Origin: Incurvaria masculella
Taxonomy: Eukaryota; Arthropoda; Insecta; Lepidoptera; Incurvariidae
Assembly: GCA_946894095.1 (NCBI GenBank)
Contig: OX335650.1
Coordinates: forward strand, 20,620,001-20,684,000
Direction: 5' to 3'
DNA: 64,000 nucleotides
The position numbers were made by a program, and so were the translations under genes. The notes below the pieces were generated by a model. It saw only the letters and a list, made by a program, of their open reading frames with translations. It had not been told where the DNA came from and made no database searches. Positions 34,001 to 44,790 of this stretch are shown here, in pieces (within the stretch, counting starts at the first letter, position 1; every line of letters begins with the position of its first letter).

Positions 34001-35895
34001 CTCAAAGCTAAACATTCCAGCAGCATTACTTCAGCATTACAAACTATTCAGACCGTTTCTGTACGCGCTTACGGAAACAAAAAAACGAAACATGGAATAA
34101 AAATGACCTTAATTGAAGCAGTTCACCTAAAATTTGAATCTAATTGATTGCTCTAAGCTGAACTTGAATTTTCAACTGAGGGACATTCAACAGTTTGTGA
34201 AAAAACACATTGGAAAGACGGTAGATTTCACTTTAGAAACGTCGAAATGTGACATTGACAGTTGCACACACAGTGCCCTACTTCCAAAGGGTGAGTACTG
34301 TGTACAGCAGCGATGACGTCATACCATTCACGGGACGCCATTTTGAGGGCTGCAAGCGCTAATCGGACTAGTTGTGAACGCACTTTCAGTAACTATGGTT
34401 CAAATCGAACGCGACCCTACAGTCATGTGCATAGCCCAAAACTCCTCATAGAATCAAGTTTCCATGTCAGGACCTTTGTAATATTATGCTGAGTTTAAAA
34501 ATTGCGTAAAAATGAGTTTAAAAGCTGAAATTAATATTATGAACTTTATGAAAAACTTGGACGATTTAAATTGCCGCTTCGACCATTCCAGGCTGGGTTG
34601 GAATCAACGCTATGATTACAACCCAGGCAGGATTAATCTTATCACCAAGCAAGTATTGAATGGGATCTGAACCACTAATGACAAGTTCCTTATTCGACTA
34701 TTTTGTATGGATTTCAAATAACACACCTACTGTGGCGATATTAGCCCAACAAAGGATTGGAAAAATTTCGTTTTGATATGTCATACATTATCTTTCAGTT
34801 ATTTGTATTATAGGTACCATGTTTTTACTGAATAGGTTTCAAGTCTGAACACCGTCTAAACCGCCTTAAATTCCTGCTGCAATATGGAGGGATACCTTAG
34901 CCTCTTTGGCAGCGCGGCGAGCGAGGTTCGCCTGGTGCTTCTTGCCCTGCGTGTGAGCGAGGTAGCTCCCTTCGTTGTTGTGCAGTGTCAGACATAGTTT
35001 GCACTCGTACGAGCCTGCAAGATACATTAACTATGTTAACATCCATGAATCTGCCGATATGGGAAAATGTCCTTACGTAAGGAGCAAAAGTAGGCTGAAA
35101 TAGCTTGCCGGAAAAATAACAAGGTCAAGGAGAAAATATAGCAGAAGAGCTAGATATAAATGATTTTTTCCCCAAAAAAACCAAGATAATTTACAAATTT
35201 TTATGGTTCACGCTTTTCCCCTTAATTTGAAATTAAACAACGACCCCTGAATCATGTTAAATGGATAAACATTTATAAAAAAATGGATTCAGTTCCCACA
35301 TGGCAGAAGTGTAACCTTAAGAAAACGGTGATGCATCATAAAGTCCAAAAAGCACAAGGTCCAAAACCCATTCCGTCCAAAACACCAATGAATACTTTTT
35401 CAATTAGGTTAGGTTAGGTTAGATTATAATATTTGCATTTATAAATATATTCAAAAATACATACTTTTGGATGTTCTGGGTTTTGGACAAAAATATGGCC
35501 CGGGCGGGAGCTTGTCTAAGCGGCGCGGTGGCGGTGACTATGGATTTCGCTTCGACTTGAAGAAAAAGATCGTGGCCAGGTTTATTTTGGATTCCTGATT
35601 CCTGAGTGCGGAATTCCAATAATTGACACCGACTTCTCTGGCAATGCAGAGCCAAAATAGAAAAGAAATGGTCACGTTGGTTAAAGGTAGAATTTATTTT
35701 GTAACTGACAACCTTAGCATAAATTGTAATATAAAACTTACCGAGGTGGTTTTTCATGAAATAAGGATCTTTGTTGAGGTCAATGGTCTCCAGCGCGAGC
35801 TGCCGCAGCCGCTCGCGCCGGTCACGGTTACTCTCGGACCATGACGCGACGCCTCCGCCGCCGGTCTTGCCGCCAGGTCTATTCTGGAAGTCCAT
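31064..35895 (-). CDS. Sf3a2: Splicing factor 3A subunit 2, five exons
   Basis: U2 snRNP component needed for branch-site recognition during pre-mRNA splicing. Minus-strand exons: 35742-35895, 34896-35014, 32892-33036, 31921-32048, 31064-31294. All junctions are GT-AG and phases match, summing to 777 nt (258 residues). Exon 1 starts MDFQNRPGGKTGGGG, the invariant N-terminus of the family. Exon 2 holds the matrin-type C2H2 zinc finger (SYECKLCLTLHN, then HTQGKKHQ). Exons 3-4 carry the conserved core (VKIGRPGYRVTKQ, FMSAYEQKVEPPDRRWQYLL). Exon 5 has FWTHWNKDTKQFFLQFAF and a short proline-rich tail of about 40 residues. Insect proteins are close to this length, while the vertebrate one has a longer proline repeat (known). 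Introns hold MITE copies. The gene looks intact. Confidence 0.97.
31560..31790. repeat. Diverged copy of the 60.2-kb MITE family (SF3A2 intron 4)
   Basis: Shares TTACTAATCATT near 31575, CATGCAGACATAGG, and GAGATACCAAATTTCAGTAAA with 60215-60535. Confidence 0.5.
32265..32790. mobile_element. Second copy of the TTAA-flanked MITE, with its own insertion
   Basis: Begins GGTGGGCCTTCCCGCTCAAC after TTAA (32261-32264) and runs parallel to 16457-16999 (shared CTTAAAAAGATTAGTCATCA and others), ending before TTAA at 32791-32794. The right inverted end has decayed. It is interrupted at about 32392-32550 by an unrelated dispersed repeat that starts with a (CAGT)n run and CTACTGCTGGACATATGCC. Lies in SF3A2 intron 3. 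Confidence 0.7.
33980..34400. repeat. Copy of the 3940-4250 repeat family (SF3A2 intron 2)
   Basis: Shares blocks listed for 3940-4250. Right part CGGACTAGTTGTGAACGCAC resembles an inverted end. A (TTTCA)n run lies earlier in the same intron at about 33236-33262. Confidence 0.5.
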
Positions 35896-38139
35896 GGCGT
35901 CGTGTTTGGATGCGCGTCGTGTCTACGGGTGCTCCGTGTAACCAAGTAACTTTTTCAGTGAGCCAGGCCAGGCTTCGATTCGGTTCGAAAAACTGATCAC
36001 AGATTAATAGGTTAGAATTTTCTGAAAGCAAGCATAAGCGAAACATTTTAATACTCTTTGGTAAGCACCAGGCACAGAATATAATACCACAATTTTATAA
36101 GTTCTGTAGCAAGCACCACAAGAAAAGCTAAATGAATTAAATAAAGTTAAATATATTATAATATTTATACATATAATTATATTAAATTAATTAAAGCTTA
36201 GAAAAAGGACCCCAGAATAGTTAATGATGTATAGTGCCACATAGCCTATTTTGCGCGTGGAGAAAAATTTTAAATGATGTATTGAGGTACAACCAACCTC
36301 ATATCAAGGGCGTGAGTAACCCATAGAGGGTAGACCAAGCTCCCATTGCATAAAATCTTACCTCACTCGATTTCTCTACAGACGTGTATTGCAGTGAAAG
36401 AAAACACTTGGAATCATCGGTTCATAACAGGTTGCCATTCCGTAACCTGGTAAAACCATGTTTTTTTTCCGGTTTAAAACCTCTATTTTGACCCAAAATT
36501 ATCTCATAAGATTTCACATAGAAAACTATATGCAGTGAAAGATATGCCTTAGGAGATGAGAACCCGCACAGGTTGCCTCCCCCCACCCTGGAAGGTTCCA
36601 TGGTCAGCCAAGTTTAATGAGGTCAAAAAATGGGGTCATTTACCTCATTTGATTTCTCGATGAAATTTGTGCAGAACGATAGCTCGAAATGTGTCATTGA
36701 TAAAAATATAAGGTTGCCTGTCATCAGCCTGGTAAAACCCTGTTGTCTGCCGCCTCAAAGGAAACGAAGAAAAATCTTCGGTTTGAGAAAATCTCATGTA
36801 GTCGCTAAATTCAGGGGGGCAATCAGTCCCAATCATGGTATCAAGATAAAATCCATACCCTGACATTCCTGCGCCTCGTTTATTTTGGCAAAAAAGGGTA
36901 CAGGGGTCGACTATGGACTTATTAGTTTTTTGTATTCAATAATGAAAAAAATCATGTTATCGTTTAGAATAGACGTAAAATGAGTACCACCAACCATGAC
37001 ATAAGTCGAAACCTATACGCCCTGACATTTGCACACATTATATGTTTTGAAATAATGAGGGTAAAATAGTCAAATGTTTGTCTTTCCACTCGCACAGATG
37101 TATGATGCCGTTTAGATTCGTGCCCTATGTAATGACATTTTTGAGCTTCATGTTTATTGAAATAGTAGAGTAAATGAGTAAACTGTGTCAATTGGTTGTT
37201 ATCCTGCCTGTTTGCATGTATAGGTATAAAGAAAAACGTACGCTGCCGCGGAGATGCATCAAGGTATGACGAGTGCCAGTCGTGATTTTAAGTCAAATGA
37301 ATCGCACTGATGTAGTGACAGCCATACATATATAAATTATACTTTACTTTAATTAACTTGACTAGTCTGGTTGATTGATTTTAAATAAATATTCATAATG
37401 TCGCTCAGTTTCTAAGTATTAGGAGTGCTATTCGTGATGTAACGTAAAAACCTACACTCTGGAATATAATATTCTCAAACAGTTAGTAAGTGACCTTAGT
37501 CCGTGGTCCTTAGAAAAGTTTATGTAAATGTGGATTAGAGAAGCAACGTTTGCTGGGGGTTTTCACTTCAGGTGACCAGCCAGTTGAGCCAGTTGATCCA
37601 GCCAACCAGAACCAGTGCAATGTACTACTGTTGTTCGATTTATGTTTTTGTTGTTATTTTTTTATTTAATAAACAAATTTTATTTCTTTCGTTCTTCATC
37701 ACGCCATTAAAAGATAAATCTTTCGTCATCAGTTGAATCTAGACTACCATCTGATTAAGTTTTTCTTACTATTATATATTTAATACTAAAATTAATGGTA
37801 TCACCTGCTATCATATGTCGTACACAAACATAAAATTCCTATGGACCATTCAGCGAGGCGAAAACGGCTCACGTTCTATTTAACTATATTAAATGCCTTC
37901 GCTTTTTCTTTGTCTTTTAAGGCAGATGTGTAGTCACAATCAGTGTAAACCTGCTGAGCTGCATAATACATTTCCTAGCTAGCGAGCTTACTCTATGCAG
38001 TTATAAGCCAAATGGCGATGGTCACTGTAAATCCATATTTCGAACAATTCGAGAGTACGTGTAAATTCCCAAGTATAAATATCAAAATTTCGGTATCGGA
38101 ACAATGAATTAGCTAGTGTCTTAGAATAAGGCTGGACTT

Positions 38140-39857
38140 TAATTAAATTTCTCCAAATCTAAACTCATCCACAAACCACTGGCTAAGCTAAACATACCTG
38201 ACCAGATGCTCTATTTCGAATCCAAACTCGATGATGCTTAGCGCCACGCGATGAGGATGCCGACATCAAAAAGGCATATACGAGCTTCGTATCCTCACTC
38301 GACTCAAGTCGACATGCAGACCGCAGTAAGTTATCAGCAGAGACGTTGAGGCTCCTGGAAACACGACGAAATATGAAACCGGGAGATCCGCAGTAGTGTC
38401 TCGTGCACAAAAACCTCAACAAAACCATCAGTAAGTCCATTCGCCGTGATATTCGCCGAGAGAATATGAAGTTGGTTGGTGGTTGAGCGCATTATAAACG
38501 AAAATCGAGGCAGTTAAGTGTTTGCCTGTTCCTTTTCTACCGGCGTAAACCAATTTCAAAAATCGAGCGAGCGAATGGGGTTGTCACTGCAAGAAATCCG
38601 GATATACTTCAGGCAATGGAAGAATTTTATGTCGAATTGTACTCCGCAGCAATTCCTACCCCGAGCCCAAGCAAACCAGTCGAATTCGGAGCTTAGTGTC
38701 TATGAGATAAACGCTGCCTCTCGGAAAGTCAGCCTCTTGGTCGGCTGACAGAAAGGCTGGATTGGTACCAGCCTCATGAGCCAGCTAGGTTTAGAAAAGG
38801 ATACGGCACAATGGATCATATATTTACTGTGAGACAAAAGGTGCTGAAGTGCGAGGAGTACAACAAGCCGCTCTTCCTTGACTTTGTGGACTACGAGAAG
38901 GCTTTCGACTCAGTTGAAAACTCCCTCCTGAGGTGCAGAATCGCTACATCGAGGTATCGTAAATGTGTATCGGTCCGCGACCATGACTGTGAGTCTCCAT
39001 GAAAATATCCAATCCATCCTCCTTGGTAAAGGCGTAAGGGGTATGTGATCTCACCCAAGCTCTTCGCCAATGCATTGGAAGATGTGTTCAAGACGCTTGA
39101 ATGAGACAACATACCCATCAACGTAAATGGAGATTTTCTCACTCATCTTCGCTTCGCCGATGACTTTGTTCTTCTGTCGAATTCCCGAGTTCAGTTTCAG
39201 ACCAGCCTGTAAGACCTTTATAAAGCATTGGTAAAGGTAGGTCTGAAGATGAACCGGGACAAAACAAAGGTCATGGCGACTGAGGGCATGACGGAAGGAC
39301 AAATCGTTATCGACAGAGAAGTGATCGAACAGGTTGAAGAGTACGTATATCTCGGTCAAATTCTGCGGCTTGGTTGACAAGAACTGACTGAGGAGTTTGA
39401 GAGACGGATTCAACTGTGTTGGACTTGCCTTCGAAAAGCTTAAAATTCCCTCTGAGATCTGACCTTCCACAACATGTAAAGACCCGAATATATGGCCAGT
39501 GTGTCCACCCGGTTATGACGTACGGGTATGAAACGTGGACTCTGACGGTCGCCGTTGTCCAAAGGTTGAAAGTTGCCCAGCGAGCAATGGAGCGAACCAT
39601 GCTGGGAATATCGCTACGGGTTATGGTGCGTAACGAGGCAATCCGCCGACGCGTCGGCGGATTGCCTCGTTACGCACCGTACCAACGTAGTCGATATTCG
39701 ATACTCGTAACGCGACGTACCAAAGTAGTCGATATTGGACACCGCGTGGATAAATGGCAGTGTGGGCTGGTCACATCAGCCGAAGAGATGAAGACCGTTG
39801 GAGTAACCGCGTCCTACACTGGCGGCCGTGGAAAGAAAAGCGGAGTGTGGGAAGTCT
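38140..39857 (+). mobile_element. RTE-type LINE, 5'-truncated and frame-broken (left arm)
   Basis: Plus-strand blocks of an RTE ORF: SKSIRRD-like linker near 38430, FTVRQKVLKCEEYNKPL then DFVDYEKAFDSVENSLL (38811 onward), HLRFADDFVLLSNSR (39140s), VGLKMNRDKTKV (39238), VEEYVYLGQ (39335), and a terminal segment near 39745-39857. Numerous stops and shifts; a small deletion around 38700-38740 relative to the right arm. The endonuclease end is missing. Confidence 0.8.
39630..39682. repeat. Perfect short palindrome in the spacer
   Basis: GTGCGTAACGAGGCAATCCG, a CCGACGCGTCGG centre, and the exact inverse. About 25 bp per arm with no loop. It duplicates an RTE segment in inverse. Confidence 0.75.
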
Positions 39858-40849
39858 TTCAACCTTTTGACAACGGCGACCGTCAGAGTCCACGTTTCAC
39901 ACCCGTACGTCATTACCGAAAGGACACACTGGTCATATATTCGGGTCTTTAAATTTTGTTGAAAGTCAGATCTCAGAGCGAATTTTAAGCTTTCCGAAGG
40001 CAAGCCCAACCCAGTTGAATCCGTCTCTCAAACTCCTTAGTCAGTTCTTGTCTTGCCAAGCCGTAGAATTTGACCGAGATATACGTACTCTTCAACCTGT
40101 TCGATCACTTCTCCGTCGATAACGATTTTATTTCAATGCTTTATAAAGGTCTTCCAGCATGGTCTGAAGCTGAACTCGGGAATTCGACAGAAGAACAAAG
40201 TCATCGGCGAAGCGAAGATGGCTGAGAAAATCTCCATTAACGTTGACACCCATCTTGTCCCATTCAAGCATCTTGAACACATCTTCCAATGCATTGGCGA
40301 AGAGCTTGGGTGAGATCACATACCCCTTACGCCTTTATCAAGGTGGATGGATTGGATATTTTCATAGAGCCTCACAGTAATCTTCGGGGACCGATACAGA
40401 TTTACGATACCTCGATGTAGCGATTCTGCACCTCAGGAGGGAGTTTTCAACTGAGTCGAACGCCTTCTCGTAGTCCACGAAGGCTAGGAAGAGCGGCTTG
40501 TTGTACTCCTCGCAGTTCTGCACTTTTGTCAAACAGTAAATATATGATCCATTGTGCCGTATCCTATTCTAAAACCAGCTGGCTCACGGGGCTGGTACCG
40601 ATCCAGCCTTTCTGTCAGCCGACTCGTATGACTCTTGAAAAGACCTTGTACAGGTGGCTTAGAAGTGAGATAGGTTGATCGTTTTTTAACTTCGCCCTAT
40701 TCGTCCTACAGCACGACGACACTATTTTGCCATGCAGCCGGAACGACACCATTTTCGAGAACTGCATTGAACATTTGTTCTTAGATTTACACCGTCGCTG
40801 TACATAATGTTTTGAAAACTTACGGTGTTCCGGTGTGCGATGCCGTGCT

Positions 40850-40895
40850 TGGCCGACATGTTTCGCCTTTCACGACGGAAGCATCGTCAGGGCCA
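40850..40895 (-). ncRNA. Hammerhead-ribozyme-like motif (inverse copy)
   Basis: Minus strand: TGGCC, CTGACGA, a stem-loop of 19 nt, GAAAC, ATGTC, GGCCA. Same design as 41351-41396, but stem II is weakened (CTTTC where the other copy has CCTCC on the pairing side). Confidence 0.5.
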
Positions 40896-41350
40896 CTTCG
40901 TCGCCCCGGAGTTACGTCTGACAGCCCGGCTCGTCAAACGGTAACTGGCGGGCGTCGGCTGCGAAGATTGTAGGTGTGGTTAGGTTCGGGCTGCCTCGTG
41001 GATGCGGGTAGGATGTCAATTTGCTGCACCATAGAATGCTTGGTTCGAGAATCCATTGAAATCTCCAGATATGCAAACTTCAACAGGGACGACAGTATCA
41101 GACTCTCGCCGTCTTGGACTCCTCTTCTTGCTCAGCATAGACCAAAGGGCGCACACGTCACAGTGGCACCAGCTGACACCGTTAGCTATGTGTGCACGGA
41201 GCCCTATATGTCTATGGTGCAGCAAATTGACAACCTACCCGCATCCACGAGGCAGCCCGAACCTACCCACACCTACAATCTTCGCAGCCGACGCCCGCCA
41301 GTTACCGTTTGACGAGCCGGGCTGTCAGACGTAACTCCGGGGCGACGAAG

Positions 41351-41396
41351 TGGCCCTGACGATGCTTCCGTCGTGGGAGGCGAAACATGTCGGCCA
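41351..41396 (+). ncRNA. Hammerhead-ribozyme-like motif in Penelope-like tail
   Basis: Stem I is TGGCC/GGCCA (41351-41355 with 41392-41396). The core box CTGACGA fits CUGANGA (41356-41362). Stem II GCTTCC pairs with GGGAGGC via one G-U (41364-41369 with 41376-41381). GAA follows, then a minimal two-pair stem III (AC...GU) and a GTC cleavage triplet ending at 41391. One extra U (41363) sits between the box and stem II, which is not canonical. Tiny stem III is known for Penelope-associated hammerheads. Activity is unproven. Confidence 0.6.
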
Positions 41397-44344
41397 AGCA
41401 CGGCATTGCATACCGGAAAACCGTAATTTTTCAAAACATTCTGCATTGAAGTCTTTGCAGTTCCTTCAAGATGAGTCTTCTGACAGTCTTTAACAGTTCC
41501 GTCGTTATCATCACCCGGAGCCTTGGGTATTTTAACTCCTTTCAAAGCAGCCTTTATCTCATAGACACTAATCTCCGGAAGATCATTGGTGTAGTGTCTA
41601 GTGGGCGGCGCACGCCTATCAGATTCGACTGGTTTGATTGGGCTCGGGTAGGAATTGCTGCGGAGTACAATTCAACATAAAATTCTTCCATTGCCTGAAG
41701 TATATCCGGATTTCTTGCAGTGACAATCCCATCCGCTCCCTCGATTTTGAAATTTGTGTACGCCGGTAGAGAAGGAACAGGCAAACACTTAACTGCCTCG
41801 ATTTTCTTCTGTAATGCGCTCAACCACCAACCAACTTCATATTCTCTTGGCGAACATCACGGCGAATGGACTTGCTGATGGTCTTGTTGAGGTTTTTGTG
41901 CACGACACTACTCCAGATCTCCGGTTTTATATTTCGTCTTGTTTCCAGGAGCCTCAACGTCTCTGCTGATAACTTACTGCGGTCTGCCTGTCGACTTTTG
42001 CTAAAGTTCTTTTCTGCAGTGTCCGTTAGTGCGGATACGAAGCTCGTATATGCCTTGTCGATGTCGGCATCATCATCGCGTGGCGCTAAGCATCCTCGAG
42101 TTTGGCTTGAAAATCGAGCATCTAGTCTAGTATGTTTAGCCAGTGGCTTGTGGATGAGTTTGGATGTAGAGAAATTTAATTAAAGAAATTTTGATATTTA
42201 TTTTTGGGAATTTACACCTACTCTCGAATTGTTCGGAAATATGAATTTACAGTGACCATCGCCATTTGGCCTATAACTGCATAGAGTAAGCTCGCTAGCT
42301 AGGAAATGTATTATGCAGCTCAGCAGGTTTGCACTGGTTGCGACTACACATCTGCCTTACAAGACAAAGAAAAAACGAAGGCATTTAATATAGTTAAATA
42401 GAACGTGAGCCGTTTTCGTCTTGCTGAATGGTCCATAGGAATTGAATGATTGTATACGACATATGATAGTAGGTGATACCATTAATTTTAGTATTGAAGA
42501 TATAATAGTAAGAAAAACTGAATCAGATAGTAGTCTAGATTCAACTGATGACGAATAGATTTATCTTTTAATGGCGTGATAAAGAAAGAATGAAATAAAA
42601 TTTGTTAATTAATAAAAAAAATTACAACAAAAACATAAACCGAACAACAGTAGCACAATTGAACTGGTTCTGGTTGGCTGGATCAACTGGCTCAACTGGC
42701 TGGTCACCTGAAGTGAAAACCCCCAGCAAACGTTGCTTCTCTAATCCACATTTACATTAACTTTTCTAAGGACCACGGACTAAGGTCACTTACTAACTGT
42801 TTGAGAATATTATTTTCCAGAGTGTAGGTTTTTACGTTATATCACGAATAGCACTCCTAATACTTAGAAACTGAGCGACATTATGAATATTTATTTAAAA
42901 TCAATCAACCAGACTAGTCAAGTTAATTAAAGTAAAGTATAATTTATATATGTATGGCTGTCACTACATCAGTGCGATTCATTTGACTTAAAATCACGAC
43001 TGGCACTCGTCATACCTTGATGCATCTCCGCGGCAGCGTACGTTTTTCTATATACCTATACATGCAAACAGGCAGGATAACAACCAATTGACACAGTTTA
43101 CTCATTTACTCTACTGTTTCAATAAACATGAAGCTCAAAAATGTCATTACATAGGGCACGAATCTAAAAGGCATCATACATCTGTGCGAGTGGAAAGACA
43201 AACATTTGACTAGGTATTTTACCCTAATTATTTCAAAATATATAATGTGTGCAAATGTCAGTGCGTATAGGTTTCGACTTATGTCATGGTTGGTGGTACT
43301 CATTTTACGTCTATTCTAAACGATAACATGATTTTTTTCATTATTGAATACAAAAAACTAATAAGTCCATAGTCGACCCCTGTACCCTTTTTTGCCAAAA
43401 TAAACGAGGCGCAGGAATGTCAGGGTATGGATTTTATCTTGATACCATGATTGGGACTGATTGCCCCCCTGAATTTAGCGACTACATGAGATTTTCTCAA
43501 ACCGAAGATTTTTCTTCGTTTCCTTTGAGGCGGCTGACAACAGGGTTTTACCAGGCTGATGACAGGCAACCTTATATTTTTATCAATGGCACATTTCGAG
43601 CTATCGTTCTGCACAAATTTCATCGAGAAATCAAATGAGGTAAATGACCCCATTTTTTGGCCTCATTAAACTTGGCTGACCATGGAACCTTCCAGGGTGG
43701 GGGGAGGCAACCTGTGCGGGTTCTCATCTCCTAAGGCATATCTTTCACTGCATATAGTTTTATATGTGAAATCTTATGAGATAATTTTGGGTCAAAATAG
43801 AGGTTTTAAACCCGAAAAAAAACATGGTTTTACCAGGTTACGGAATGGCAACCTGTTATGAACCGATGTTTCCAAGTGTTTTCTTTCACTGCAATACACG
43901 TCTGTAGAGAAATCGAGTGAGGTAAGATTTTATGCAATGGGAGCTTGGTCTAGGGGTAACCACGCCGCGTTTGTGCTCGGCCGTCTCAATCACATGATAG
44001 GCGAGAAGAACGTTAATCGAAAACGAAGTACATACTAGCGCGGGCGGGCGATGCGACGCAGTTTTTGATTAGCGTACTTTCTGACTTTTTTGTTTTTGCT
44101 CGGCTACTTTTCTTAAGAATTGGGGTATCAAATGCAAACATTTTTTTTTTTAAATCCGACAAGTAGTTATTCAGCCTTCAGCTTAATAGGTAGGTATGTT
44201 TGTAAGATGCTCGAACCTCGAGAAATACTGAGGCTGTTTGTTATGGCAGATGAGCCGAAGAGGTTAGATTAGCCACGGTTAGATTAGAATCACATCTAGG
44301 TGTGTATGGATACGTTGCGGATTTTTTTTAAATGAAAAATCGGT

Positions 44345-44590
44345 ATGGGTGACTGTGCTGAGGACCAAAGGTGCTCAGAAAAGCCAAAAACACCTCGCCT
44401 CGCGAAACCACGCTCAGCGAGGCGCCATGCCAGCGGATTTGCGGACTATGGCTGGGCTATCGAGCTTATTCAAATTACGTTTGAAGACTCCCAGGTTATA
44501 GGTATGAGGAAAGGCATCCGCCGGTAGACAGTTCCATATCCTGGCGGTGCGGCAGAGAAAAGAGTTTGAGAATTTGAGCGACTCGTAGCT
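44345..44590 (-). mobile_element. LINE ORF2 3' fragment (minus strand)
   Basis: Minus-strand reading contains SNSFLCRTARIWNCLPADAF and HTYNLGVFKRNLNK before a stop. This is the C-terminal end of a CR1/Jockey-type ORF2, related to the end of the 19.6-21.0 kb element but a different family. Confidence 0.65.
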
Positions 44591-44790
44591 CAGTGGCGCG
44601 GGAACTGGTCTTCCATACCAAAGGCCATGGGCTCGAACCCCACCCCGTTCATGTACTATTTTATCTCTTTTTCTGAGTTGGATAAGGGTCATGAATGTGA
44701 GCTGTATCGTTACATGTTTCCGAATCCAATTAAAATACTATGGTCCCTTTCATGGTAATATCATGACGGTGGGCAATCCAAGTCGAGTAA
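44576..44790 (+). mobile_element. tRNA-derived SINE, copy 1
   Basis: The 5' head GAGCGACTCGTAGCTCAGTG carries an A box (TAGCTCAGTGG) and a B box (GGCTCGAACCC) about 40 bases later. The body follows with CTGAGTTGGATAAG, as in copy 3 at 59109. The head does not fold into a standard tRNA acceptor and anticodon arm on inspection, so this is a SINE and not a tRNA gene. Confidence 0.7.

Larger units (their letters stand above)
40806..41436. mobile_element. Penelope-like element fragment with inverted arms
   Basis: Right arm (about 41212-41436) and left arm (about 40806-41034) are inverse copies. Between and into the right arm runs a plus-strand frame, about 41035-41312, with ESIEISRYANFNRDDSIRLS then SPSWTPLLA. 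This matches the C-terminal end of Penelope-like GIY-YIG proteins (the EI-x-x-x-x-NFNRD...LS-x-x-W pattern, known). The arms extend past the coding end into a tail with hammerhead-like motifs and CCGGAAAACCGTAA. Reverse transcriptase is absent. Inserted in the right-arm RTE. Confidence 0.75.
39858..41870 (-). mobile_element. Inverse RTE copy (right arm), interrupted by a Penelope-like fragment
   Basis: Minus-strand counterpart of the left-arm element. The frame at 40128-40319 reads LFANALEDVFKMLEWDKMGV then HLRFADDFVLLSNSR, and 41554-41823 reads YTNFKIEGADGIVTARNPDI. It keeps sequence lost from the left arm (about 40625-40800 and 41437-41560). The insertion at 40806-41436 splits it. Confidence 0.8.
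36310..43966. repeat. Giant imperfect palindrome, about 7.6 kb
   Basis: The left arm (36310 to about 39571) and right arm (about 39858 to 43966) are inverse copies, as shown at many checkpoints: CAATGGGAGCTTGGTCTA at 43938 against 36338; the TCCATTCGCCGTGATATTCG block at 38438 against 41870; and GTCGCCGTTGTCCAAAGG at 39547 against 39882. The spacer is about 286 bp. Outer 1.8 kb of each arm (36310-38130) is not recognisable retrotransposon. The inner part is an RTE element. The arms differ by substitutions and indels, so they are not perfect copies: the left arm lacks about 300 bp that the right keeps, and the right has an extra Penelope-like insertion. Confidence 0.85.

Noticed and set aside
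44576..44650. tRNA genes at 44576, 50376 and 59109
   Set aside because: Only the A and B boxes are present, followed by a shared SINE body; no convincing cloverleaf.
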